NCBI RefSeq assembly: GCF_014650955.1
Contig: NZ_BMVY01000010.1
Location: 124,001 to 188,000 of the forward strand
Reading direction: 5' to 3'
Length of the DNA stretch: 64,000 nt
Source: Streptomyces tauricus
Lineage (GTDB): Bacteria > Actinomycetota > Actinomycetes > Streptomycetales > Streptomycetaceae
The translations under genes and the position numbers were made by a program. Positions 40,239-48,333 of the stretch are shown piece by piece. How positions within the stretch are numbered: position 1 is the stretch's first letter; each line of letters opens with the position of its first letter. The notes under the pieces are model-generated. The model ran no database searches, was not told where the DNA came from, and was given only the letters and a program-made list of their open reading frames with translations.

Positions 40239-43200
40239 GTGTCGCCACAGTCCCCCAGTAACTCATCGAGCGTCTCGACCGAGGACCAAGCCGGGAAGAA
40301 CCCCGCCGCGGCCTTCGGACCGAACGAGTGGCTCGTCGACGAGATCTATCAGCAGTACCTCCAGGACCCGAATTCGGTAGACCGAGCCTGGTGGGACTTC
40401 TTCGCCGACTACAAGCCCGGCGGCGTGGCCGCCTCGGCTCCGGCGGGTACCGCGGCCGCGGGGGCCGCGGGAACCACCACCGCGCCCAAGGCGGCTCCGG
40501 CCGCCGCTGCCGCACCGCAGGCCCAGGCTCCGGCCCAGGCCGCTCCTGCGAAGGCTCCGGCCCAGGCCCCGGCTCCGGCCGCTCAGGCCCAGGCCGCTCC
40601 GGCTGCCGCGAAGGCCGCTGCCGCCGCGCCGGCCAAGGCCGCGGCTCCGGCCGCCACCCCGGCGAAGCCCGCAGCGGCCAAGCCGGCCGCGGCGAAGGCC
40701 GCGCCCGCCCAGGAGGCACCCGAGGGTCCCGAGTACGTGACGCTGCGCGGCCCGAGCGCCGCGGTCGCGAAGAACATGAACGCCTCCGTCGAGGTCCCCA
40801 CGGCGACGTCCGTGCGCGCGGTCCCGGTGAAGCTGCTCTTCGACAACCGCATCGTCATCAACAACCACCTGAAGCGTGCCCGGGGCGGGAAGATCTCCTT
40901 CACCCACCTCATCGGCTACGCGATGGTGCAGGCCATCAAGGCCATGCCCTCGATGAACTACTCCTTCACGGAGAAGGACGGCAAGCCGACCCTGGTCAAG
41001 CCGCCGCACGTCAACTTCGGCCTCGCCATCGACCTGGTGAAGCCCAACGGCGACCGCCAGCTGGTCGTCGCGGGCATCAAGAAGGCCGAGACGCTGAACT
41101 TCTTCGAGTTCTGGCAGGCCTACGAGGACATCGTCCGCCGCGCCCGTGACGGCAAGCTGACGATGGACGACTTCTCGGGTGTCACGGTCTCGCTGACCAA
41201 CCCCGGCGGCCTCGGCACCGTCCACTCGGTCCCGCGTCTGATGCCCGGACAGTCGGTCATCATGGGCGTCGGCTCGATGGACTACCCGGCGGAGTTCCAG
41301 GGCACCTCCCAGGACACCCTGAACAAGCTCGGCATCGCGAAGGTCATGACGCTCACGTCGACCTACGACCACCGGGTCATCCAGGGCGCCGCGTCCGGCG
41401 AGTTCCTGCGCGTCGTCGCGAACTACCTGCTCGGCGAGAACGGCTTCTACGACGAGATCTTCGAGGCCCTGCGCATCCCCTACGAGCCGGTCCGCTGGCT
41501 CAAGGACATCGACGCCTCGCACGACGACGACGTCACGAAGGCCGCCCGCGTCTTCGAGCTGATCCACTCCTACCGGGTCCGCGGCCACGTCATGGCCGAC
41601 ACCGACCCGCTGGAGTACCGCCAGCGCAAGCACCCCGACCTGGACATCACCGAGCACGGGCTCACCCTGTGGGACCTGGAGCGCGAGTTCGCGGTCGGCG
41701 GTTTCGCGGGCAAGTCCCTGATGAAGCTGCGCGACATCCTCGGTGTGCTGCGCGACTCGTACTGCCGCACCACCGGCGTCGAGTTCATGCACATCCAGGA
41801 CCCGAAGCAGCGCCGCTGGATCCAGGACCGTATCGAGCGTCCGCACTCCAAGCCGGAGCGCGAGGAGCAGCTGCGGATCCTGCGCCGGCTGAACGCGGCG
41901 GAAGCGTTCGAGACCTTCCTGCAGACGAAGTACGTCGGCCAGAAGCGCTTCTCCCTGGAGGGCGGCGAGTCCGTCATCCCGCTGCTCGACGCGGTGCTCG
42001 ACTCCGCCGCCGAGTCGCGTCTCGACGAGGTCGTCATCGGCATGGCCCACCGCGGCCGGCTGAACGTCCTCGCGAACATCGTCGGCAAGTCGTACGCGCA
42101 GATCTTCCGGGAGTTCGAGGGCAACCTCGACCCGAAGTCGATGCACGGCTCCGGCGACGTCAAGTACCACCTGGGCGCCGAGGGTGTCTTCACGGGCCTG
42201 GACGGCGAGCAGATCAGGGTCTCGCTGGCCGCGAACCCCTCGCACCTGGAGGCGGTCGACCCGATCCTGGAGGGCATCGCCCGCGCCAAGCAGGACATCA
42301 TCAACAAGGGCGGCACGGACTTCACCGTCCTGCCCGTCGCCCTGCACGGTGACGCGGCCTTCGCGGGCCAGGGTGTCGTGGCCGAGACCCTGAACATGTC
42401 GCAGCTGCGCGGCTACCGCACCGGCGGCACGGTCCACGTGGTCATCAACAACCAGGTCGGCTTCACCGCGGCCCCGGAGTCCTCGCGTTCGTCCATGTAC
42501 GCCACGGACGTGGCCCGCATGATCGAGGCGCCGATCTTCCACGTGAACGGCGACGACCCCGAGGCCGTCGTCCGGGTCGCGCGGCTGGCCTTCGAGTTCC
42601 GTCAGGCGTTCAACAAGGACGTCGTGATCGACCTCATCTGCTACCGCCGCCGCGGTCACAACGAGTCGGACAACCCGGCGTTCACGCAGCCGCTGATGTA
42701 CGACCTGATCGACAAGAAGCGCTCGGTGCGCAAGCTCTACACCGAGTCGCTGATCGGCCGGGGCGACATCACCCTGGAAGAGGCCGAGCAGGCGCTGCAG
42801 GACTACCAGGGCCAGCTGGAGAAGGTCTTCACGGAGGTCCGCGAGGCCGCTTCCGCGCCCGGCGAGTCCCACGCCCCGGACGTGAAGCCGGAGTTCCCGG
42901 TGGCGGTCACCACGGCGATCTCCCAGGAGGTCGTCAAGCGGATCGCCGAGTCCCAGGTCAACATCCCCGAGCGCGTCACCGTCCACCCGCGTCTGCTGCC
43001 CCAGCTGCAGCGCCGCGCGGCGATGGTCGAGGACGGCACGATCGACTGGGGCATGGGCGAGACGCTCGCGATCGGCTCCCTGCTCCTGGAGGGCACCCCG
43101 GTGCGCCTCTCGGGCCAGGACAGCCGCCGCGGCACGTTCGGCCAGCGCCACGCGGTCCTGATCGACCGGGAGACGGCGGAGGACTTCACTCCGCTCCAGT

Positions 43201-44090
43201 ACCTCTCGGAGGACCAGGCCCGCTACAACTGCTACGACTCGCTCCTGTCCGAGTACGCGGCGATGGGCTTCGAGTACGGCTACTCGCTGGCGCGTCCCGA
43301 GTCCCTCGTGATGTGGGAGGCGCAGTTCGGCGACTTCGTCAACGGCGCCCAGACGGTCGTGGACGAGTTCATCTCGTCGGCGGAGCAGAAGTGGGGCCAG
43401 ACGTCCGGCGTCACGCTGCTCCTCCCGCACGGCTACGAGGGCCAGGGCCCGGACCACTCGTCCGCGCGTCCTGAGCGCTTCCTCCAGATGTGCGCGCAGA
43501 ACAACATGACGGTCGCCATGCCGACGCTCCCGTCGAACTACTTCCACCTCCTGCGGTGGCAGGTGCACAACCCGCACCACAAGCCGCTGGTGGTCTTCAC
43601 CCCGAAGTCGATGCTCCGCCTCAAGGCGGCCGCGTCGAAGGCGGAGGAGTTCACGACGGGCGGCTTCCGTCCGGTCATCGGGGACGACTCGGTGGACCCG
43701 GCCGCGGTCAAGAAGGTCGTCTTCACGGCGGGCAAGGTGTACTACGACCTCGACGCCGAGCGTAAGAAGCGCGGCATCACGGACACGGCCGTCATCCGCA
43801 TCGAGCGCCTGTACCCCCTCCCGGGCGCGGAGCTCCAGGCGGAGATCGCCAAGTACCCGAACGCCGAGAAGTACCTGTGGGCCCAGGAGGAGCCGGCGAA
43901 CCAGGGCGCGTGGCCGTTCATCGCCCTGAACCTCATCGACCACCTGGACCTGGCGGTCGGCGCGGACGTCCCGCACGGGGAGCGCCTCCGCCGCATCTCC
44001 CGCCCGGCGGGCTCGTCCCCGGCGGTCGGCTCGGCCAAGCGCCACCAGGCGGAGCAGGAGCAGCTGGTGCGCGAGGTGTTCGAGGCCTGA
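40239..44090 (+). CDS. kgd: Fused 2-oxoglutarate dehydrogenase E1/E2 (KGD/OdhA type)
   Basis: The protein is about 1283 residues from GTG 40239 (VSPQSPSNSS...). The N-terminal motif NEWLVDEIYQQYLQDPNSVDRAWWDFF is followed by a long Ala/Pro/Lys linker. An E2 succinyltransferase-like domain without a lipoyl domain carries catalytic His378 in TYDHRVIQGAASGEF. The thiamine-diphosphate E1 domain follows (GMAHRGRLNVLANIVGKS, HVNGDDPEAVVRVARLAFEFRQ, DLICYRRRGHNESDNPAFTQPLMY). It decarboxylates 2-oxoglutarate in the TCA cycle. In related actinobacteria the E1 activity is inhibited by a GarA/OdhI FHA protein. Confidence 0.97.
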   Translation: MSPQSPSNSSSVSTEDQAGKNPAAAFGPNEWLVDEIYQQYLQDPNSVDRAWWDFFADYKPGGVAASAPAGTAAAGAAGTTTAPKAAPAAAAAPQAQAPAQAAPAKAPAQAPAPAAQAQAAPAAAKAAAAAPAKAAAPAATPAKPAAAKPAAAKAAPAQEAPEGPEYVTLRGPSAAVAKNMNASVEVPTATSVRAVPVKLLFDNRIVINNHLKRARGGKISFTHLIGYAMVQAIKAMPSMNYSFTEKDGKPTLVKPPHVNFGLAIDLVKPNGDRQLVVAGIKKAETLNFFEFWQAYEDIVRRARDGKLTMDDFSGVTVSLTNPGGLGTVHSVPRLMPGQSVIMGVGSMDYPAEFQGTSQDTLNKLGIAKVMTLTSTYDHRVIQGAASGEFLRVVANYLLGENGFYDEIFEALRIPYEPVRWLKDIDASHDDDVTKAARVFELIHSYRVRGHVMADTDPLEYRQRKHPDLDITEHGLTLWDLEREFAVGGFAGKSLMKLRDILGVLRDSYCRTTGVEFMHIQDPKQRRWIQDRIERPHSKPEREEQLRILRRLNAAEAFETFLQTKYVGQKRFSLEGGESVIPLLDAVLDSAAESRLDEVVIGMAHRGRLNVLANIVGKSYAQIFREFEGNLDPKSMHGSGDVKYHLGAEGVFTGLDGEQIRVSLAANPSHLEAVDPILEGIARAKQDIINKGGTDFTVLPVALHGDAAFAGQGVVAETLNMSQLRGYRTGGTVHVVINNQVGFTAAPESSRSSMYATDVARMIEAPIFHVNGDDPEAVVRVARLAFEFRQAFNKDVVIDLICYRRRGHNESDNPAFTQPLMYDLIDKKRSVRKLYTESLIGRGDITLEEAEQALQDYQGQLEKVFTEVREAASAPGESHAPDVKPEFPVAVTTAISQEVVKRIAESQVNIPERVTVHPRLLPQLQRRAAMVEDGTIDWGMGETLAIGSLLLEGTPVRLSGQDSRRGTFGQRHAVLIDRETAEDFTPLQYLSEDQARYNCYDSLLSEYAAMGFEYGYSLARPESLVMWEAQFGDFVNGAQTVVDEFISSAEQKWGQTSGVTLLLPHGYEGQGPDHSSARPERFLQMCAQNNMTVAMPTLPSNYFHLLRWQVHNPHHKPLVVFTPKSMLRLKAAASKAEEFTTGGFRPVIGDDSVDPAAVKKVVFTAGKVYYDLDAERKKRGITDTAVIRIERLYPLPGAELQAEIAKYPNAEKYLWAQEEPANQGAWPFIALNLIDHLDLAVGADVPHGERLRRISRPAGSSPAVGSAKRHQAEQEQLVREVFEA

Positions 44091-44121
44091 CCGGTCACTG
44101 TATGTACTGACCGTACGGACG

Positions 44122-44161
44122 AAGGGCCCGGTCCTGAGCTTCGGCTCGGGGGCGGGCCCTT
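44122..44161 (+). terminator. Terminator after 2-oxoglutarate dehydrogenase gene
   Basis: AAGGGCCCG (44122-44130) pairs perfectly with CGGGCCCTT (44153-44161), followed by TTGG, 32 bp after the stop codon. Confidence 0.85.
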
Positions 44162-44228
44162 TGGCAACCCCCGCCTTCTTCCAGCCCGCCCGGCACCCGC
44201 CTTGCGACTCCGTCCGGCGCTCGCCTTT

Positions 44229-44300
44229 CAGCCCGTCCGGCGTTTGCGGACGAGGCCGTTCAGGCCAAGGCGGGGTCCGGGGGCGCAGCCCTCAGGAGGA
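44229..44300. repeat. Family B intergenic repeat, partial copy
   Basis: CAGCCCGTCCGGCGTTTGCG starts at 44229 and continues through a degenerate GGGGGCGCAGCCCT hairpin. It lies between the kgd terminator and the solute-binding-protein gene. A shorter degenerate half-copy precedes it (from about 44182). Confidence 0.8.
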
Positions 44301-44314
44301 GCGGCCCCACACGG

Positions 44315-45214
44315 TCAAGCACTCGGTTTGTCCCGACAAGAGCGCGCGTCAATGGACTCGTCACTGGGCTTGTAATCGCTGATCCACCCCGGCTCCTGAA
44401 CCGGAATATCGGGCAACGACGTCTCCATGTCCTTGATCCAGTCGCTGCTCTCGACATACCGCTTCACGAACTCCCGCAGCTCGACACAGTCCTCCCGATG
44501 CCCCTTGGGCAACCCGATCCCGTAATGCTGCGGCGCCCCGATGGTGACGTCGGGAACAACCCGCAGCCCGTCCTTCGCATGGTGGCGGGCGAAGCCGTAA
44601 AGGATCATCTGGTCGGTCGAGACGGCCTGCACCTCACCCCTCTTGAGCGCGTCGATGCAGTCGGAGGCGTCGACGAGCTCCTTGATCTCGATGCCCTCGC
44701 GCCGGAACTCCTGGAGCGTCGCCACGGACGTGGTGCCCTCCCACGAACAGACGGCCTTGCCCCTGAAGTCGTTCAGCTCGTGGACGGCCACCGACTTGGG
44801 CCCGACCAGGAACCCCTGCCGGGTGGTGGCGTACGGCCCCACGAAGTCGATCGCCTTCATGCGCTCGGGTGTGATGGAGAAGGCCGCGATCACCATGTCG
44901 ACCTCGCCCTTCTCCAGCGCCGGGATACGTCCCTCGGAGGACAGGTTGGACGGCGAGGCGGACTTGATGCCCAGCCCTTCCTTGATCTGCTCGAACACCA
45001 GCTGGTCGAGGCCCGACCGGCGGTAGTTCTCCTCGTAGGAGATGCCGGGCAGGTCGTTGTGCATACCGACACTGATCCGTTCCTTGCCCAGGAACGTGTC
45101 GTCCGGTTCGTCCGAGCCCGAACTGACAGCGAGCGTCAGCCCGACCGCGACGATGACGCAGAACGCGCCCACCGCCACGTACACACGGCTTTTCGAGCCC
45201 ACCTTCGTACTCAC
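44315..45214 (-). CDS. Membrane-anchored amino-acid-type solute-binding protein (orphan)
   Basis: The 299-residue product has one N-terminal membrane segment (VYVAVGAFCVIVAVGLTLAV) with no lipobox, so it is an uncleaved anchor. A family 3 periplasmic-binding domain follows (ISVGMHNDLPGISYEENYRRSGLDQLVFEQIKEGLGI...VDMVIAAFSITPERMKAIDFVGPYATTRQGFLV...DALKRGEVQAVSTDQMIL). No permease or ATPase is adjacent. It is the third gene of an operon, 18 bp after a membrane-protein gene, which suggests ligand sensing rather than transport. Confidence 0.85.
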   Translation of the reverse strand: MSTKVGSKSRVYVAVGAFCVIVAVGLTLAVSSGSDEPDDTFLGKERISVGMHNDLPGISYEENYRRSGLDQLVFEQIKEGLGIKSASPSNLSSEGRIPALEKGEVDMVIAAFSITPERMKAIDFVGPYATTRQGFLVGPKSVAVHELNDFRGKAVCSWEGTTSVATLQEFRREGIEIKELVDASDCIDALKRGEVQAVSTDQMILYGFARHHAKDGLRVVPDVTIGAPQHYGIGLPKGHREDCVELREFVKRYVESSDWIKDMETSLPDIPVQEPGWISDYKPSDESIDARSCRDKPSA

Positions 45215-45232
45215 CCGGTACCCCCGTACCCC

Positions 45233-46006
45233 TCAGCCGTGCAGCACGGCGTCGTCGACGAACACGTTCATCCGGCAGCCGGCGTCGGTGCGGACGGTGA
45301 CGGTGACGCGTATGCCGTCCCGCACCCCGCCCAGCCGCATGTCGACCGGCCGGCCCGACCGGACGTCGTCGACGGTGCTCGGACCCCCGCCGAGCCGGAG
45401 GGCGAGCCGGGTCTCCGGAGTGCAGGACTGCGTGCCGGGGTCGGCATCGTCGACCCTGAGGACGAGACGCAGATGCGTACGGACCGGTCCCCCGTCCACC
45501 CCCACGACGAGCGTCTCCCCGTCTCCCAGCGGCCGGGACGGCGTCACCGTCGTCAGACCGGCGACATCGACCTCTCCGTGACCGCGTACCTGCTCCACCC
45601 AGACCGTCCCACCGACGGCGAGGGCGACGGACAGGGCGGAGGCGAGGGCCTGGGCCCCGGCGCGCCCCCGTATGCCGGCCACCCGCACGAGGGCGATCAG
45701 CACGGCGGCGCCGATCATCAGATACGACCAGAGGACCTGGCCGCCCGGTCCTTCGGGAGTCCTCAGCAGGGCGGCGCCGCCGAGCCCGAGGACGACGAAG
45801 AACGGCGGCCAGTTCCACACGCGCCAGCTGCGGGCGCCGTCGAGGGTGCTCTGCAGCGCGTCGCCGACGACCAGGCTGACGACGAAGTTGCCGAGCACCT
45901 GCCCGACGGCCGTGACCCAGGTGCCCTCGCCGCGCGCGCTGGGACCCTGCGCCCCCGCGGCCCCCTCACGGACGCCCTCCCGAAGGCCTTCGGCGGGTTT
46001 GTTCAT
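45233..46006 (-). CDS. Membrane protein with C-terminal beta domain, unknown function
   Basis: The protein has about 257 residues from MNKPAEGLREGVREGAAGAQG. Three to four membrane segments (WPPFFVVLGLGGAALL, LWSYLMIGAAVLIALVRVAGI, ALASALSVALAVGGTVWVEQV) precede a beta-rich C-terminal domain (VVGVDGGPVRTHLRLVLRVDDADPG...DAGCRMNVFVDDAVLHG). The ATG overlaps the upstream stop (ATGA). Its frame is open upstream, but that part overlaps the previous gene. No known family; operon partners are an EAD-like tail protein and an orphan binding protein. Confidence 0.7.
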   Translation of the reverse strand: MNKPAEGLREGVREGAAGAQGPSARGEGTWVTAVGQVLGNFVVSLVVGDALQSTLDGARSWRVWNWPPFFVVLGLGGAALLRTPEGPGGQVLWSYLMIGAAVLIALVRVAGIRGRAGAQALASALSVALAVGGTVWVEQVRGHGEVDVAGLTTVTPSRPLGDGETLVVGVDGGPVRTHLRLVLRVDDADPGTQSCTPETRLALRLGGGPSTVDDVRSGRPVDMRLGGVRDGIRVTVTVRTDAGCRMNVFVDDAVLHG

Positions 46007-46461
46007 CTGCCGCTCTGCTGATCGGTCCGGTCGGCCTCTCGGGGATGGGGGTAGGAGAGATTGAAATCCCCCTGAACCCGCCCGACGGCGACGGCATGGC
46101 TCCCGGTGGCTGTCACATGAATGTCTCCGCCCGGCCGGAGAGCGGCGGCTTTCGCCACCCACCCCTCAAGAGCGGACGCGCTCAGATCATCACCCGCGAG
46201 CCAGTGCCCGACGGCAGCTTCAAAAACTTCAAGCTCAGCGCCCGACAACCGCGCAAGAACAGCGGAAGCACCCCGGTCATCACCGTCCCCACCCTGTTCA
46301 CCCTCCCGCCGCAGGACCGCGTCCAGGAACGTCCGACCGCCCTGTACGACGCTCTCGGCGAGCCGGTCCCGGGCGGTCACGAGCACAGCCGTCCCCATCG
46401 AGGCGGCCGCGGCGCTCAGAAAGGGAGCCAGCTGACCGGCGGCCGTCATCAGTTCGGACAT
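46003..46461 (-). CDS. Small protein with EAD-like C-terminal signature
   Basis: The protein has about 152 residues from MSELMTAAGQLAPFLSAAAASMG, with ACGGAG seven bases upstream. The N-terminal helix is followed by ARLSGAELEVFEAAVGHWLAGDDLSASALEGWVAKAAALRPGGDIHVTATGSHAVAVGRVQGDFNLSYP. The final stretch (DIHVTATGSHAVAVG) resembles the short beta segment found next to effector-associated and trypsin/NACHT-type modules in Streptomyces conflict or signalling proteins. First gene of a three-gene operon. The function is unknown and the resemblance is by eye only. Confidence 0.7.
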   Translation of the reverse strand: MSELMTAAGQLAPFLSAAAASMGTAVLVTARDRLAESVVQGGRTFLDAVLRREGEQGGDGDDRGASAVLARLSGAELEVFEAAVGHWLAGDDLSASALEGWVAKAAALRPGGDIHVTATGSHAVAVGRVQGDFNLSYPHPREADRTDQQSGR

Positions 46462-46664
46462 CTCACGGCTCCGTCTCGCGCCGGTCGGCGGCAGCAGAAC
46501 CGCACGGCTGAACAAGGATGAACAGGCTTTCGGGAAAGGGGAGTTACCCATTCTGCGCCAGATGCACACCTTAGTGACGGGATCGTCCCGGCAAGGGGCA
46601 TCGACCGGTTTCGTAGGCTGTGCGCAGGAGAACGACCGGGTACGCACGCAGGAGAGCAACCACC

Positions 46665-46847
46665 ATGTACTTCACCGACCGCGGTATCGAGGAACTTGAG
46701 AAGCGGCGCGGCCAGGAAGAGGTCACTTTCGAGTGGCTGGCCGAGCAACTGCGCACGTTCGTAGACCTCAACCCGGACTTCGAGGTCCCGGTGGAACGCC
46801 TGGCAACCTGGCTGGCCCGCCTGGACGACGACGAGGACGAGGACTAG
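46665..46847 (+). CDS. DUF6104-type conserved small protein
   Basis: The 60-residue protein reads MYFTDRGIEELEKRRGQEEVTFEWLAEQLRTFVDLNPDFEVPVERLATWLARLDDDEDED. It is highly conserved in Streptomyces, acidic and helical, and of unknown role. The ATG follows GGAGAG. It is divergent from the three-gene unknown operon across about 200 bp. Confidence 0.9.
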   Translation: MYFTDRGIEELEKRRGQEEVTFEWLAEQLRTFVDLNPDFEVPVERLATWLARLDDDEDED

Positions 46848-46868
46848 CCCACCCTCTTTGCCCTGTCC

Positions 46869-47036
46869 CAGCCCGTCCGGCGTTCGAGGCCGAGCACCCC
46901 TCCAGCCCGTCCGGCGTTCGAGGCCGAGCACCCCTCCAGCCCGTTCGGCGTTCGAGGACAAGCGCCCCTTCAGCCCGTCCGGCGTTTGAGGACGAGCGCG
47001 AAGCGCGATACGGGGGGCGAGGGGGCGCAGCCCCCA
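46869..47036. repeat. Family B repeat with four-unit 34-bp tandem array
   Basis: CAGCCCGTCCGGCGTTCGAG-type units start at 46869, 46903, 46937 and 46971, exactly 34 bp apart. The last continues into the full-length family B element (GACGAGCGCGAAGCGCGATA then the GGGGGCGCAGCCCCC hairpin). The 450-bp gap between DUF6104 and DUF4097 genes holds only this and the operators. Confidence 0.9.
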
Positions 47037-47217
47037 TGACAGGGACGGGAACGGGTAGGGGCGGCGGGGGCGAGATCCCCGTTCGCGACACACCGAGCCG
47101 CCCCGCCCCTCCCCGCCCACAGCGGCACCCACCACCCACGCCAGGGTCGATTTATCCACATTCGCCCCCATCGAGACCCCCCAGTTCACCGGAAAGAGCA
47201 CCTTGACTTCCCCAACC

Positions 47218-47259
47218 CGCGATATATCGTGTCTATCAGAAGACGCGATATGGCGCGTC
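47218..47259. promoter_or_regulatory. PadR-type operators upstream of DUF4097 gene
   Basis: CGATATATCG (47220-47229) is a perfect palindrome. GACGCG-ATATGG-CGCGTC (47242-47259) is a second inverted repeat. They share the CGCGATAT element, lie about 22 bp apart and sit 40-80 bp before the DUF4097/PadR operon, fitting autoregulation by that PadR protein. Confidence 0.65.
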
Positions 47260-47297
47260 GAGCGCCACGCCCACCCCCGCCCGAGGAGGTCAGCACC

Positions 47298-48332
47298 ATG
47301 TCCGAGTGGTCCGTCGCAGAGCCAAGGAAGCTCACATTCGACGAACCGGTGACGGCTCTCCACGTGCGCATCGCCAACGGCACGGTGAACGTCGTGGGCA
47401 CCGACGAGGGCCCCGCCCACCTCGAAGTCTCCTCGATAGAGGGCCCGCCCCTGATCGTCGCCCAGGAGAACGGCACACTCACGGTCGCGTACGAGGACCT
47501 GCCCTGGAAGGGCTTCCTCAAGTGGCTCGACCGCAAGGGCTGGCGCCGCAGCGCGGTGGTCTCCCTGGCCGTACCCGCCCGCACCCGCGTCGAGGTGGGC
47601 GTGATCGGCGCCACCGCCGTGGTCTCCGGCATCGACGGCCGCGCGGTGGTGAAGGGCGTCTCCGGAGACACCACACTCGTGGGCCTCTCGGGCCCGGTCC
47701 GTGCGGACACGGTGTCGGGGAACGTGGAGGTCCAGGCCCTCACCGGCGACCTCCGGCTCAACTCCGTCTCCGGCGACCTGACGGTCATCGAGGGCTCCAG
47801 CCCTTCCGTGCGGGTCGACTCGGTCAGTGGTTCCGTGATCGTCGACCTGGACCCGGCAGGCCGGTCCAGTGACATCCGGCTGGCCAGCATCTCGGGCGAG
47901 ATCGCCGTCCGCCTACCGCATCCGGCCGACGCGGAGGTCGAGGTGGACTCGGCGAGCGGCGTGGTCTCCAGCGCGTTCGAGGACCTGCGCATCGACGGCC
48001 AGTGGGGCGCCAAGAAGATCACCGGCAGGCTCGGCGCGGGGAACGGCCGCCTGAAAGCGACCACCGTCTCCGGTTCGATCGCACTGCTGCGCAGGCCACC
48101 GGCGGAGGACGAGCCGTGGGACCAGGAAGTGGATTTCGAGAAGAAGGCGGACGTCGGGGAGGATGACCCACAGGACACGGCTCCTGACCCGTCCGGTACC
48201 GGACCCACCGCCGAGACGCCCGCGTCAGCCGCCCTCTCCACCCCCGCGACACCCCCAGCCGCCGACGCCGCCACCGCCACTGACGCCACCGACGGATCAC
48301 CCGACGGCCCGACCCACCAGAAGGGGCTCTGA
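47298..48332 (+). CDS. DUF4097 (adhesin-like beta-helix) protein
   Basis: The protein has about 344 residues from MSEWSVAEPRKLTFDEPVTALHVRIANGTVNVVG, after GAGGAGG. Repeated SVSGD/TVSGNVEV/VSGSVIVDL strands make a parallel beta-helix-like DUF4097 domain, and the C-terminal 80 residues are acidic, Thr/Ala/Pro-rich low complexity. There is no signal peptide, so it is likely cytoplasmic despite the adhesin label. It is followed after one base by a PadR regulator; DUF4097-PadR pairing is common in actinobacteria. The function is unknown. Confidence 0.88.
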   Translation: MSEWSVAEPRKLTFDEPVTALHVRIANGTVNVVGTDEGPAHLEVSSIEGPPLIVAQENGTLTVAYEDLPWKGFLKWLDRKGWRRSAVVSLAVPARTRVEVGVIGATAVVSGIDGRAVVKGVSGDTTLVGLSGPVRADTVSGNVEVQALTGDLRLNSVSGDLTVIEGSSPSVRVDSVSGSVIVDLDPAGRSSDIRLASISGEIAVRLPHPADAEVEVDSASGVVSSAFEDLRIDGQWGAKKITGRLGAGNGRLKATTVSGSIALLRRPPAEDEPWDQEVDFEKKADVGEDDPQDTAPDPSGTGPTAETPASAALSTPATPPAADAATATDATDGSPDGPTHQKGL

Positions 48333-48333
48333 C

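Noticed and set aside
40263..44045. A 1,260-codon minus-strand frame opposite the 2-oxoglutarate dehydrogenase
   Set aside because: It is an antisense shadow of a perfectly conserved gene, with Val/Arg/Leu/Asp bias and no domain.
44315..45214. Orphan binding protein considered as part of the glutamate ABC operon at 53625-56376
   Set aside because: It is 8 kb away, in another operon, lacks a lipobox, and the ABC operon already has its own binding protein.
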